Source of the DNA: Atrina japonica
Lineage: Eukaryota > Mollusca > Bivalvia > Pterioida > Pinnidae
Direction of reading: 5' to 3'
DNA length: 64,000 nucleotides
Assembly (NCBI GenBank): GCA_030159075.1
Contig: BROG01000230.1
Location: forward strand, 124,001-188,000
Both the position numbers and the translations under genes were made by a program. A model generated the notes under the pieces. That model was not told the DNA's origin. It made no database searches and worked only from the letters and a program-made list of their open reading frames with translations. Of the stretch, positions 44,938 through 58,073 are shown piece after piece. Every line of letters starts with the position of its first letter. Position 1 is the first letter of the stretch.

Positions 44938-46390
44938 AGTGGATGTCTACCAGCTAAACTGTCGTGCAAGTTTCTATGTTTGCAAAGGCGTTGTACTTTG
45001 CCCTGACACCTGTGTATGCGTCTGAGTGAGCAACGCGCACATGTGATTATGTTTTACCACTTTGTTGTTGAAAACGTTTGAGTGATCTTAAAGTACGTGT
45101 TCTTTTGTGAGCTCGAACCCGATTGAATCAATTTTCGTAACGAGATATAGCGACATAGATCTACAAGTTCGTGATATATTTTATATTCTCGGAACACTGA
45201 AATAAATAACCATTGGTTAACGTCTTTAAGAATATTCATGTTGAACGGAATACACATAAATACGTGAAATTTAAAGGTTTTGAAATTTGTTTATGTGCTT
45301 TAAAGCGATATGAGCTGTCGTAGGTGGAAAATTTTACATGCCCATTTTATGTAATATTTTATCTCATATATATCCCAAAGAGACCATCTGGTGGTTAGAA
45401 TAACAAATGCATGTGCAAAATTGGAGCAATCTTGCCAAACGTAACCCGTAATAGGGCCCATCAGTTATTGTTTTTCCGCCATTACTTTGAGCATTGCAAA
45501 TTAACTTTCGGTAATTTTTTTACGAAAATATCCTATAAACACGTGCTATTTGCAGTTAATATACATTCTTTTCTTATTACCCCTTGCGTTCATTTTCGTA
45601 CATCATCGTTTTATACCTAAATCATACAAAGTTGATCTTTTTCGTAGTTTCAAAACATTCGTTTCTGAAATTGTCCACGTGCCGGGTATATCGGGTGATC
45701 TCTCTACATTTTTAACTCGTCCCTTCGCATTCTCGGCATTCTTGACAAATATGAACATGAACAGCCCAACTCCACCGGACATGGCGGCACGATTGTAAAA
45801 CATGAGATACGCATACTTCCACGGTTATATTCTTTCGATTTTGTCAATATCAGCATTCAGGGTAACATTAAAGATAGGAAAATTTTCTTTTTTTGACTTG
45901 GGGCCCAAAGTCACCAAATTTACTTAATACTCAAGCACAACTTTGACTATAAAATCGTTTGTAAAATATTTTGGTTTGAATAATTAGGAAGCATATTATT
46001 ATATATCTTATATTTTATTTTTTTATATATATTTTACATAATTCATGCACTTTCCAATAAAATTCACGTCATGTATTTTAAAAGTAAATATAAAACACAT
46101 AAAAATCGGCTGACTTTAAGATAGTCAGTGAGCGTAAAGGACCGAAATCCCCTGACCGGATTACGAAGTACATTTGATATGGCAAAAAAGGTTATTTAAA
46201 AGGTTATTGCAGCTGGTCTTTTTAAGGTACGGGAAAACTAAAATTCTAATAAAACAATTAACTTCGAAAAGAATATCTTTTACAACACTTCACGTGTTTG
46301 ATAATGTATTTGAACACTCATTTTATCATATTATCGACTATATGTCAGGGGGCAAATATAATCTTTGTGACAGCTTATATCATTTTAAGG
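44938..46390. other. 5' flank of CYB5R, no firm gene
   Basis: Holds the presumed promoter of CYB5R, in which I see no TATA box. Apart from the small open frame listed at 45603-45782, no feature is supported. Confidence 0.4.
45603..45782 (-). CDS. 59-residue open frame with strong start context
   Basis: GCCGCCATGTCCGG at 45782 is a textbook Kozak context. The frame begins MSGGVGLFMFIFVKNAENAK, has a short hydrophobic segment, and stops at 45603. It lies 0.85 kb upstream of CYB5R on the same strand. It might be an alternative first exon of CYB5R or of an unknown gene. No homology is recognised. Confidence 0.3.
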   Translation of the reverse strand: MSGGVGLFMFIFVKNAENAKGRVKNVERSPDIPGTWTISETNVLKLRKRSTLYDLGIKR

Positions 46391-46629
<239 letters not shown>

Positions 46630-46799
46630 AAATATTGCTGCATCTGCCTGCAGAAGAATATTCTATATATTTTCATACTTTTATATTGCACAAAATCAAA
46701 CAACAATACACACTGCATATCTACAAGTGTCGAATCTATTGACCAACAATATATACAAGTCATGAAATACAACGGCAAAGCATTAAAATGACTAACGAC

Positions 46800-47830
46800 A
46801 CGGACAAACATTTGGTCAAAATTTCAGGACGACATCCCCGTCATCAAGCCCGATACTGATTTTGAGCTTCTACATTTATAATTGATACCCAAACTTCACA
46901 AACTGACCTTATGCAAACAGATAGTTGGGTCCAGCAAATGTTCCACCAAACCTTTATCTTTAAAACCTGTACAGTTGCCTATTCCAGAAGCGATGTAAAT
47001 CAGATATGGATACTTAAAATCCCCAACAACTTTTCGAACCATTTTCCTCAAATTCAAATTATCAAAACACTTTTCAACTCTTTGATAGTATTTATAAAGC
47101 AATTCCGCATGAAAATTAAAAGAGAGATACTTTTTTACATCATCGACAACTTTTTTTCACTAAAAGTTGTTAGGTACCGGAAAATTTAAATAATCTAATC
47201 ATCACTTACCACTCTAATTGATTCAACACAAAAATAATGAACTGAAGTGGATATGAAAAAGCTGGAATGTCTAACAGACCATATATACAGGTATTTGTAA
47301 TATTTGGTGATCAGGTCTTTCAGCAAACTATCGAAATTCCCATGGAAATCATTTGTGTCCCGTTGTATTGGCCTACCTGTTCCTTTATTCATTTGAAGCA
47401 GTCTTCATTCAGAAGCTTTTGAATCAAAAGAAGAAGCTGGCGGTGGCCTTTAATTTGAAAATTAGATATATCGACGGTGTTTTGTCAATTTATAATGAAA
47501 ATTTCCATACATATGTCAATGAGATGTCCTAACGAACAAGAAATTAAAGTCACAACAGAATCATGCACACACGCTTCCTACTTGGATATTTTATTTACTA
47601 TAGACACAGACGGGAAATGAACAAACATGCTACAGGACAAACGCGACGATTTCAGCTTTCCCATCGTCAAATTTCCACATTATATTAGTAAAATGCCGGT
47701 ATCACCTGTATATGGTGTTTATACATCCCAAATGATCTGATATGCTAGGACCTGTACAAAATATGAACATTTCATATACAGTGGCAAACTATTGTCACTT
47801 GCTAACCTTTAAATTTTAGTCATGTGCTCA
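46800..47830 (+). pseudogene. Decayed reverse transcriptase (retroelement remnant)
   Basis: Across three frames the plus strand gives IPKLHK, QIVGSSKCSTKPLSLK, YSRSDVNQIWILK, KREILFYIIDNFF, FGDQVFQQTIEIPMG, the palm motif DISTVFCQF region (RYIDGVLS), then TTES-THASYLDILFTID and LQDKRDDFSFPIVKFPHY. The order matches an RT family common in molluscs, with GIPMGTNCAPL and YIDDVLS motifs. Here the second catalytic Asp is Gly, and there are many stops and frameshifts. I leave open whether it is Penelope-like. Confidence 0.65.
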
Positions 47831-47954
47831 CTTTTAAATTTAAAAGTTAGAATACTTATTGTTAATTTGTTGTCATGGAGATATCGGGAATCGCGTTTGA
47901 TGACAACATTCTGCAAATATTTGATCTAGCTGTTCTTCTCTTATTTCCATGTAA

Positions 47955-47958
<4 letters not shown>

Positions 47959-48024
<66 letters not shown>
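47959..48024. repeat. (TC)n microsatellite
   Basis: About 32 TC dinucleotides followed by a short CACACA tract. Confidence 0.97.
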
Positions 48025-48033
<9 letters not shown>

Positions 48034-48299
48034 TAATTCTACAACCATCTTTTTCAATTTCTCTAAAAACCCAGGAGCTTCCCGGGGACTTTGTGCCCAA
48101 TCCAAGGCGCTGTTCTTGGTTTTGCCACTGTAAACACATTCTGTTCAGAAGCAAGTGATGTGATGTTTTGTCAGTATCGGCAAAGAAAGATGTGAAAAGT
48201 TTGAAGAAAGAGCTCTCTAGTATCGAGCAAAGAAATGCAGATTTAGTTGGTAAAAGCTGATACACATTGTTCAATTAGCATTTATAATTACCGTAACGG

Positions 48300-50345
48300 T
48301 AGATCATAACTAGTTATGATTTCCCACTTCAGCGTCGTGATGCATATGTGGTACCATTTAGAAGCTCAACATATGTGGCGCCCAAGTCGTTGTACGAACA
48401 TTCTGCACAGTTGTGGTAAAAGTCGTAGAGTAAATCGCCTACACATGTTGATACACATTGTTCAATTGTAGAATGCGCCTACACAGTGTACCCCAATTGT
48501 AGAATTATACGCCGTAAATTGTAGAAGAATATAGGCCTTTATGATTTCCCACTTACAGCGTCGTGATGCACATGTAGAATGTACGTCGCAGTGTTGTGGT
48601 AGAGAATGAATATACGTCTGCACAGTGTTGTGGTACCCAAGTCGTAGAGTGAACATACGTATGGACAGTATTGTGGCATCCCGACCGTACAGTGAACGAC
48701 ACAGTCATGAACGTAGATACATACGTCTGCACAATCATGTGGTGTCCCAGTCGTAGAGTAAATATACGCCTACACAGTCATGTGGTACCCCAGTTGTAGA
48801 GTGAACATACCTCTACACAATCTTGTGGTACCCCAGTTGTAGAGTGAACATACCTCTACACAATCACCCCAGTTGTAGATACCCTACACAGTTGTGGTAC
48901 CCCAGAGTGTAAGTGAACTTACGTCTACACACAATCATGTAGAGTGAACATACCTCTACACAATCTTGTGGTACCCCAGTTGTAGAGTGAACATACGTCT
49001 ACACAATCATGTGGTACCCCAGTCGTAGAGTGAACATACGTCTACACAATCATGTGGTACCCCAGTTGTATAGTAAACATACGTCGTGAGTGACATACGT
49101 CATGTGTATTGTGGCATCCCGACCGTACAGTGAACGACACAGTCATAGTGTAGAAACATACGTCTACACAATCATGTGGTACCCCAGTAACCGTCTACAG
49201 TTGTAGTACGAGTTGTAGAGTGTATTCTGTACATTGTGGTACTTGTAGAGTGAAACGTAGTGGTACGAAGTGAACAAACACAATCATGCTTATTTGTAGA
49301 GTGAACTTACGTCTACCAATCATGGGTATGGTTGTAGAGTGAACATACCTCTACACAATCTTGTGGTACCCCAGTTGTAGAGTGAGCATACGTCTACACA
49401 ATCATGTGGTACCCCAGTCGTAGAGTAAATATACGTCTACACAGTGTTGTGGTACCCCAATTGTAGAATGAATATACGTCTGCACATGTTGTGGTACCCG
49501 TAGAGTCATACGTCAATTGTGGCATCATACGATCAGCATGTGGTACCCCCAGTGTAGCCACACAATCATGTGGTACCTGTCGTAGAGTGAAATACAACAG
49601 TGCCATTGTAGAGTGAACATTCCTCTACACAATCTTGTGGGACCCCAGTTGTAGGTGAACGTACCTCCCATTCCCCCTTGAGAAACATACGTCCACAATC
49701 ATGTGGTAATTGTAGAGTGTTACGTCTACACAATCATGTGACCCAGTTGTACAGTGAACATACCCTAGACCCCCAGTTGTAGACATAACACAATCATGTG
49801 GTACCCCAGTCGTAAGTAACCTAACATTTCTTGTTTAATATACACAGTGTTGTGAAAGTCGTAGAGTAAGATGGACAGTATTGTGGCAACTACAAAAAAC
49901 AATGTGCACCCCACTAGAGTGAACATACGTCTACACAATCATGTGGTACCCCAGAGAAACATACGTCTACACAATGTGGTACCCCAGTTGTAGAGTTTAT
50001 GTCTACACAATACTGGATCCACCCTGGCTCATGTGGTACCCCAGTTGTAGAGTAACATTTATGGATTTTGTACGTGAACATACGTCTACTTCATTGGTAT
50101 TTATAGTTTCGTCTGCACAGTATGAAGTTGTATAGTGAACATACGTCTACACAATCATGTGGTACCCAGTTGTAGAACGAACATGTATCTGTATATGTGG
50201 TACTTGGTCGTAGGGCGAACAAACATCTGCTTATTTGGTACTCAGAAGTCGTTTACATTGTGGTACCCGGTTGTAGAGCGAATAAAAATCTGTACATGTG
50301 GTACCCGGTCATCAAGCGAACATACATCTGCTTATGTGGCCAATG
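48300..50345. repeat. ~43-bp minisatellite, heavily scrambled
   Basis: Consensus parts: AGTTGTAGAGTGAACATACG, TCTACACAATCATGTGGTACCCC. About 40 units, with regular units (48720-49060, 49310-49450) mixed with units that have random internal deletions (49080-49300, 49480-49900). Short frames are artefacts. Confidence 0.9.
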
Positions 50346-50383
50346 TCCTGGGTTAAAAACAATGCCATATCATATGTCTCAAG

Positions 50384-50660
50384 TCAGTGGCGGATTCAAG
50401 GGGGACGTAAAGGGCGTACGCCCCTTCCCCCTTGAAAGCCAAAGAATAAATGTATGTGGACCTACAGTAAAAGCCAACTCACTTTGTCTAAAACAGATTT
50501 CTGTTTATACACGTGAAACGAATAAGAATATTTTACCTCACTACGCTCGGCGAAAAACCGTACGGCTTCTTGAACGTCACAAACATCCCTTGTCACACAT
50601 CCCCACCCCCAAAAAAGATAACTTTTGTCACCTCTTTTAAACTTCCTAGGTCCTCCATTG
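50384..50660. mobile_element. TIR element of the CAGKGGYGGA family, copy 2
   Basis: Left end CAGTGGCGGATTCAAGGGG and right end (reverse complement) CAATGGAGGACCTAGGAAG. The same two end types flank 7843-8603. GTACGCCCCTTCCCCCTTG is a short foldback near the left end. Non-coding. Confidence 0.65.
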
Positions 50661-50785
50661 CAAGTACAATGTGGCAATTACACTTCAAACACAGATTTCC
50701 AGTAGGCCTACTTCATGTTCCTTTTGAGAAATTCGTATGTGTTGCGACTAAAATTCACACGCAGTACGACCAGTACCGAATACTG

Positions 50786-50790
<5 letters not shown>

Positions 50791-50871
<81 letters not shown>
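50791..50871. repeat. (TC)n microsatellite
   Basis: About 40 TC dinucleotides with one AG at the left border. The RERERE and SLSLSL frames are artefacts. Confidence 0.97.
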
Positions 50872-50875
<4 letters not shown>

Positions 50876-51126
50876 ATGTATATGAATTGCACGTGTCATT
50901 TTGGGAAAAAAGCAACATAAAACGATATGCACATGTGACTCATGTTGATATTTCAGCAATGGACCATGTGTTGACTGATTGTCATACCTTGACAAATAAT
51001 TTACCTGGCCATTTGGCAGATAAATCAATAAAATGTAGAGTTTACATGACCACGTGACGATATCAACCAATCAGATGCTTCATTTTATTGGGCCGCAGTT
51101 ACAGTTAGATGTGGATGTGGAAAGCA

Positions 51127-51189
51127 TATAAAACGCATTCAATGAGAGGACTTGTCGACATATTATTTCTGGTTAATTAAAGGTTTCAG
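51127..51189 (+). promoter_or_regulatory. Candidate TATA promoter and 5' non-coding exon of the pore-former gene
   Basis: TATAAAA at 51127-51133 is followed about 56 nt later by GGTTTCAG|GTAAGATT, a strong donor at 51190. A short leader exon (start near 51155-51165, end 51189) could be spliced over 8.1 kb to the acceptor at 59286. There is no direct proof. An alternative is the TATAAAT at 59246-59252, only 40 bp before the ATG. Confidence 0.4.
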
Positions 51190-52869
51190 GTAAGATTTAT
51201 TTACACATTTGTCCTTTTAATTTTAACTAAGAATCGTATTCAGAATGATATGATTTCAGCATCTGTAATGAAATTTTAACAATTATTTTTTTCCGACTTG
51301 TTGATGGACATTAATATATGCTAATTATAACAAACTCTGATATAAAATTCAATATATATTGATTTATTTGTATTGGGAATTTATGTAAGTCGGTATAAAT
51401 TTAATCATTTTGACATCAAATTTCATTTCCTGGTTGTTTTAAGGCTCTAATGTGATGGAGTTACAAACAACAGACGGAAGGAAGAAAACACTTATGCATG
51501 CTATGTTCGAGTTAGCATTAATTTTCTGCGTGCGTTGTGTTAAATATTTAATAATAACCTACATTCATTGATGTTATTTAAAAGCCAACAAGTGGAAGTC
51601 CGTCTGTGCGAATTAATATAACCAAATCTCGACAACTTCTAATAAGTTATCCAAGATGGCTTCATGGCTGAAATATTTTCTCATCTAAATAATTCAAAGC
51701 ATTTTCTTAAGCTCTTTGTAACGAAATCAGATAATATTGTAACCATTCATAATTTACAGTGTCAAATATTTTTCTTCTTAAAATAACCCCACGTAAAGAA
51801 ATGTCAGAATTCTGTGTCTGATGATGAGCGTAAAGCGAGCTCTGATTGTCTCGGATTTCGTTGAACATTTTGTGCTTCAATGCGTTAATTTGATTCGATA
51901 TGAAAACAATCCTCAAGGCGAGAAATTCGCTTTTAATTATTTATTTTTTTTACATCAGATGTATCCGTCTATTTCTTAAGAAACTGAATGTAGCCCCGAA
52001 CACTTCAAACAGGGAGATTTATAATGTAAGATGAATAATCAAGTAGAGTGAAGAGCTTAGTTTTCAAGATTATGAGAAAAGAAAATTACACCAAGTACTT
52101 GTAGCCTGTATGTTCAGGATAGACAGCCACAGAAAAACATGTGTCAGATTTCCTAAACAATCAATGAAAGATGTTCATCATTAACCGTCAACTCATTATA
52201 GTATCGTAATGTATATTGCACGTGCGTGCGCGTGCTTTACATCAGTCTTGTGCCGTCCTGTCTGTAGATTTTCTTTCTGACATGTTATGAATGTGAAAAC
52301 ATAAAAAATGTCTGTGAACAGTTTACTACCATACTTCGTAAATATTTTTAAACGTTCATAGGTCAGTGAATACATCCAGTCCATCAATGTGATGTACATT
52401 TCGGCCGTGGGTGTGGATGGGCGGGGTGCCTGAGATGTAGAACACGCAGCAGTGCCATGTGTAATACTGAGAATCGTGGGACTTCCTAAGAACAGACACC
52501 TATGGCTAAAATCATCCTGAAATTTATTTGAAAGCTGAATGTTCATAATTGCAATGTATTCCATTTAGTTATGGTTTTGTACGTGTCAGCGGAGAAGGCC
52601 AAGGGGAAATAAAATCAAAACAGTAAAATGTCTCTTTGGTTGCCGCTGTAACTAAGATTTAATGTGATGCATTTTTTTTCAAAACGGATTCTTGATTTAC
52701 ATTGTTTCAACTTTTTACACATAATACCTGACATTGGCGGTGTGTTTATATCTACGTTCACATCTACGTATTTTATAGATGGTACATCAATCGTAAAAGG
52801 AAAACATGAAGGCACATTATTCTTCTGTACAGCTGATTTTATCTAGAAAATCATCTTCTGTAAAAATGA
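51190..52869. other. Non-coding stretch, no gene seen
   Basis: Possible first intron of the downstream gene. No domain is recognised in the short frames on either strand. Confidence 0.5.
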
Positions 52870-53850
52870 GCTAATGAGCTTGGATAGGTTATTACATACT
52901 CCCATAATTGGTGTCGTGTCTCATGTTATTTTTACCATTCGGGTGGGTCACATAGAAGAAGCGCATGGTAAGTTACTTTATCAGTTGGGTGGTTGTTCTC
53001 TAACCCATGTCCTGTTTCGTGTAAGACTTGTCGTTCGGGTGGACACACCGGGGAAGGATGGTTACTTCAGTTGGGTGGTTGTCCTCTAATCCGTCGCATG
53101 TCCTGTGTAAAACTTACCATTCAGGTTGGGGCACATCAGGGAAAAATGGTTATCATATGGATTGGGTGGGTGCCCTATAATTAATGCTCTGTCTTGCGTA
53201 AGACTTACCATTCTTGTTGGGATATACCAAGAAAGGATGCCGTTATCATATAGATTGGGTGGTTGTCCTACAATTAATGTCGTGTCTTGTATAAGACTTA
53301 CTATTCTTGTTGGGATATACCAAGAAAGGATGCCGTTATCATATAGATTGGGTGGTTGTCCTACAATTAATGTCGTGTCTTGTATAAGACTTACTATTCG
53401 GATGTGGTCACATGGGGGAAGGATGATTATAATACCTGAGATTGGGTAGTTCAGGTCGTCACGGATAATGTCGTATCTTTGTATAAGACAGATACTATTC
53501 TTGTTGGGATATACAAGAAAGGATATACGTTGTAATCATATAGATTACGTAAGTATTGTCCTACACGTATCACGTGTCTTGGCATTGTACGCCGGATTGT
53601 GGTACATATATACATAATGATACCGATAATACCTCCACATTGGGTAGTTCAGGTCGTCACGGATTCCTTCGAATGCGACATAAAACAGATGGCATTTTAC
53701 CACAGGTCATACTACATATTTCATAATTATACATGTAACCTATATAGCCTACGTAAGTATTTTAATACGTATCACGTGAAAGTGGTACTTGTAACGCCTG
53801 TTGTGTACATATATACATACATGATACCGAGATAGTCCACATTGGGAATT
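52870..53850. repeat. ~93-bp degenerate minisatellite
   Basis: Units contain CGTGTCTTGTATAAGACTTAC, CTTGTTGGGATATACCAAGA, ATCATATAGATTGGGTGGTTG. Two consecutive units between 53210 and 53395 are nearly identical; the outer ones are diverged, and parts recur to 53850 (TTGGGTAGTTCAGGTCGTCA at 53441 and 53640). Frames through it are artefacts. Confidence 0.85.
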
Positions 53851-56467
53851 AGCCAGTCAGCGGTATTTGTCGAGCGTTTAATTATGTTTACATATTTTGG
53901 ACAAAAATAAAGAAATTGATATAACGGGTCGTAAACATGTGTGATTACATATTTATGTTAACCAAACAGGTTCGCTATCGCTTTAATATCCATCCGGAAA
54001 TTGTCTAAAATTACATTCGCTCCATACACGTGTTATGTCCGACAAAATTAAGTTTTAAATAAAGACAAACATTAACGGGTCTAGCCTACATTTAAAACAG
54101 AGTTACGTTATCATGCGACGGTAGACTCAATTACCATGTTTGACAATTTGAACATTAAGGTCCCAGACTTATGAATGTGTTTCTGTTTGGTATTTTTGAA
54201 AGTAAAACTCATGGTATCAACAATAAGACTGTTTTATTATTATTTTTTTAATCATGGACCTGCATTTATCTGTTTTGTATTTATGTAGATATGTTCGAGT
54301 TAAAAATGTAAATAAATAAAGACACATAGTTTAGATCAATGTTCGTCCTATATACGCCCATATGAATCCGGTCCTGTATTCTGCATATTGTCATTATATT
54401 AATTTTATTGTTACTTGACTTGAATTCGGAAACCTGATATTCCACATTGCCATTTTTCTGCCAAGTTATTTACTGATCAATTTCGCATCAACATGTTAAC
54501 TTAATAATCATTGTATTGTGAATCAATACACACCACACAGAGACAATAGTGAAGTTGGTACGGGATAGAAGATGATTTAATTAACTTTTGATTTATGTCC
54601 CCAGTTGATATTACGATTTTAGGATCTGAATCATTGCTATTTATTACACTTGTGTGCGGAATTTTATTATCGAACTCCATACAATTGTACTGGATTGGAT
54701 GTGTCTTTATCGGGGAAAGGGGTATGTCAATCTAAATCTTTCCATTTTAGTAAGACTACTTTCTTAATAAAAAGTCTTCTTTCCTTTTCGTTTACTTCTT
54801 AAGATTGATAAACAATTACATACACTCTACCACACTAGACCCGATTTTATTTTCACAATATATATATATATATATGAATATAAGGTTTTGATTTGATGCC
54901 TGTATATAATTCTTATTTGTTATTGAACAGAAAGTACAAGCTGTGAAAATAGAAAAAAATCAAAATGATTTTGTTTGGTAAAAACACAGCACAGCTCAAC
55001 ACATGTTGATTATTATAAAGTAAACATACAGCTAACGCCCGGAACTGCACATCTGTTTACACCAGTGTTATTTCTACAATTGATCTGATCAGTACGTGAA
55101 AAGGAAACTGCATACAATGTGTGGAGTGATAGCTGAGAGTCTTCGTGTTGTAAACTGATTAACAGTTAATCTCGTAGTCCACATATAACTTCTCTCTTCC
55201 GATTTTCGTTTGATGGCTGTTTAAGAACAACCCTTCTTTTATGATTAGTATTAAGTATCGCTAGACAGTATGTACCAATAGACCTACTGTTTTACATAGA
55301 AATAATGATAAAAACTGTAGGGTAAACTGAACCATCAATCGTATCCGGAACACCCATTTTTGTTATAAGGCTACATCCTTAAACATCCCTGCAGACAGTA
55401 AATATGGGCGATATACAGGCTTATTTTCAGTCAAAGCGAACTTTTACTTTTAAGGAAATAAATGAACATATTATGAATTAAATAAAAATTAAATGTAATT
55501 CATTTTTTGTAAATAAATAAATACAAAAAGCATTTCCCATCGCAATAACTAAGAAACATTGAAAACCTGAGAAATTGCAAAACCAGATACAGCCTCTGGG
55601 CAGCTGGCAATCTCGAACACAGAGTTGTTGGTCGGTCCTTGCACTCTCGAGTGATGTGTAATCTCGAGATCGCTCAAAATCTGCATTGAAATTGGGTATC
55701 CGTGACGTATTTTGCCTCTGGTCAGTATGGGTTAGTGTCACATGTTTCTGTCTTTTTTCTCGATCCTTATTGATAGAAACAAGTGTTCGTAGTCTGTGCT
55801 ATATTAGAATCTAAGCGGGTGATGTGGGGATATTTTCCAGTTTGCATGAGTAAGACTGGTATTCCGGGTAAATCGAACCAGGGTTTTCCTCTGCCATTAA
55901 AATGTAGACCGACAATATATACTTGATCTAGTATTTCAAACTGAGTTTTGCGAAAAAACAATAAACTAAAATGAAAATAATTTCCAAGTTAGCTAGTTAT
56001 ACAGGTAGACATTCTGTTCATTCATGATGTATGATATACATGACAAATACCGTGGCGACATTCCAACAACAAACGATGGCTCTCAATCATGTTAACTATG
56101 TCGTCTGATCTTTATTTTTCATTTTGTAAAATACATTTAGAATTGACTACAGAATATAGTGAATGATGACCAGACGACAAACCATATTGCGAAAATTGCA
56201 AGTGAAAACAAAACGTGTTAATGTCGTTTTGTTTTAGATGTTTGGAACATCATGACTATTGATAAAGGTGATAATATTATTGATGAGAAACTTCATATGA
56301 AACGTATGGAGTAGTGATATTAATTTTACTGGATTTATTATCACGCGATGAAAGAATATAATATCTCGAAAGGGAGGTCGGAACATCTGTAATTTATCAT
56401 TAAGTCAGGTTCGATCAGCATTAATGTTTACCCCTATCTGTTGTCTTGAGCAACTCCCACAAAGGTC
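53851..56467. other. Non-coding stretch, no gene seen
   Basis: AT-rich sequence with a short (TA)n tract near 54861-54875. Frames near 55478-55961 on the minus strand have no recognisable domain. Confidence 0.55.
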
Positions 56468-56796
56468 CAGGGGCCAACTGTTTTACTAAAAATCGTTATT
56501 TTTCCCAAACGTACGTTGACGTAACTTTAGACGTAGTACTCGAGTTACGATTTTGTAATTTATTTGATACGTGTACGTAGTTTCAGTTTCACAAAAAGGT
56601 AGTAAACAAATGCTTACTCGTTAACCTACACTAAGTTACGTGTGAAACTAGTAGCAGTGTGGAGCAGACATAGACTCAGACGTCAGTTTATACGTAGGAA
56701 GAAAGATACGACCTTTAGTGAAACTCATTTTAGACGTAAGTTTAGATTTACGTCTACGCGTAAATTTACGACCTTTAGTGAAACTGGTCCCTGCAG
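56468..56796. mobile_element. TIR element with CAGGGRCCA ends
   Basis: Left CAGGGGCCAACTGTTTTACT and right (reverse complement) CAGGGACCAGTTTCACTAAA form inverted ends. ACGACCTTTAGTGAAACT occurs twice near the right end, and TTACGTCTACG-like palindromic repeats fill the interior. Non-autonomous. Confidence 0.7.
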
Positions 56797-56892
56797 ATCG
56801 TTGCTGTTTACCCGATGGATGTTTTGTAGATTTTCTCCAGGGCGTGATTACGGTTTAATGAAAATGGTTTGCTAAAAAATAAGTTCCTGTTG

Positions 56893-57178
56893 AAGTTTGT
56901 TTGTTTGTTTATTGTTGTTTAACGTCCCACTCAAGAATCTGTCACTCACATGGAGACGTTACCAAATGCCGGTGAAGGGCTTCAAATTTTGGCCTATGCT
57001 CGGCACTTACGTCCATTGAGCAGTGGTGGTTCTTTAACGTGCCGACGCCAACTGCGACACGAGACCTCGATTTTTACTGTCTCATCCGAAGGACAGGAAA
57101 CCAACCTAATGCCGGCTGGACTCGAACTCACGATCAAGAGTCGAGCGCGCTACCGACTGAGTCAGACCGACTCGGTTC
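56893..57178 (-). mobile_element. tRNA-derived SINE, copy 2
   Basis: Minus strand: A box region CTCAGTCGGTAGCGCGC, B box GTGAGTTCGAGTCCAGC, a body with GGTTTCCTGTCCTTCGGATG and GCACGTTAAAGAACCACCAC, and a (CAAA)n tail at 56896-56912. Same family as 17937-18215, with a deletion of the GACCTCAC repeat next to the B box. Confidence 0.87.
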
Positions 57179-57469
57179 CTTTTGGGAATCACAGGAACGT
57201 AAAAGTTAAAAACTCATAAATAAATCTACCATTAACTATAAATGAGAAATGTTTTTACACTTTGAACCTTAGGACCCACTGATGCGCTTTCTGATCTTCG
57301 TGAAACCGATCTAAACAAGATTCACATGTATATCGTTTCACACACGGTATATTTGTTTTGTTTGTTTAATTCTAATGGAGTTACTTGCCACACCCTTTTG
57401 TAGGCCCATACTATACTGAATACACACACCTTGACTCAAGAGACAGCTAGCCTATGTCCATGGAACTCA

Positions 57470-57569
<100 letters not shown>

Positions 57570-57890
57570 TCATGTCCTTTCGGTACAAGGTTTATGATGA
57601 GACGAATCTCAATACAGCTAATTCAGGCATATTAAATTGTCACAACACAGATTACACACAGTTATTCTGTAACATAAACACATTTGACAGTCAAGCCTTG
57701 GGGACAAAACACATAGTTCAGACCAGATGGACAAAGCACGCATCTACGTTACCTGTCCTGATAAAGAAATACAGGCGATTGTGAACTTCTAATTCTGTTA
57801 TTTGTATGACGTGCCATCTGAATTTTGTACTGCAATGATGATAAAAGAGAGAATCGTTTTGTTTCGTTTCAATTCTTTATATATTCAATG

Positions 57891-58073
57891 CATAGGCGTC
57901 GGAAGCAAATTGAAAGTGGGGGGGGGGGGCTAAACCAACTTAAAACACACACTCGTCAGAAACGTCTTGGGGGCTAAGCCCCAATTTTCAACACCTATGC
58001 CTATCTTTGCAAAAAAAGGGGGGGGGGCTAAGCCCCCCCCCCCCCCCCTAGTCCCCCGGCTCCGACGCCTATG
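57891..58073. mobile_element. MITE with CATAGGCGTCGGA ends and 5-bp target duplication
   Basis: CATAGGCGTCGGA at 57891 and its perfect inverse TCCGACGCCTATG ending at 58073. CAATG flanks both sides directly (57886-57890 and 58074-58078). The interior has long G and C runs and two GGGGGCTAAGCCCC-type palindromes. Confidence 0.88.

Noticed and set aside
55478..55961. Two minus-strand frames of 64-87 residues
   Set aside because: No recognised domain, no splice-consistent borders and ordinary non-coding composition.
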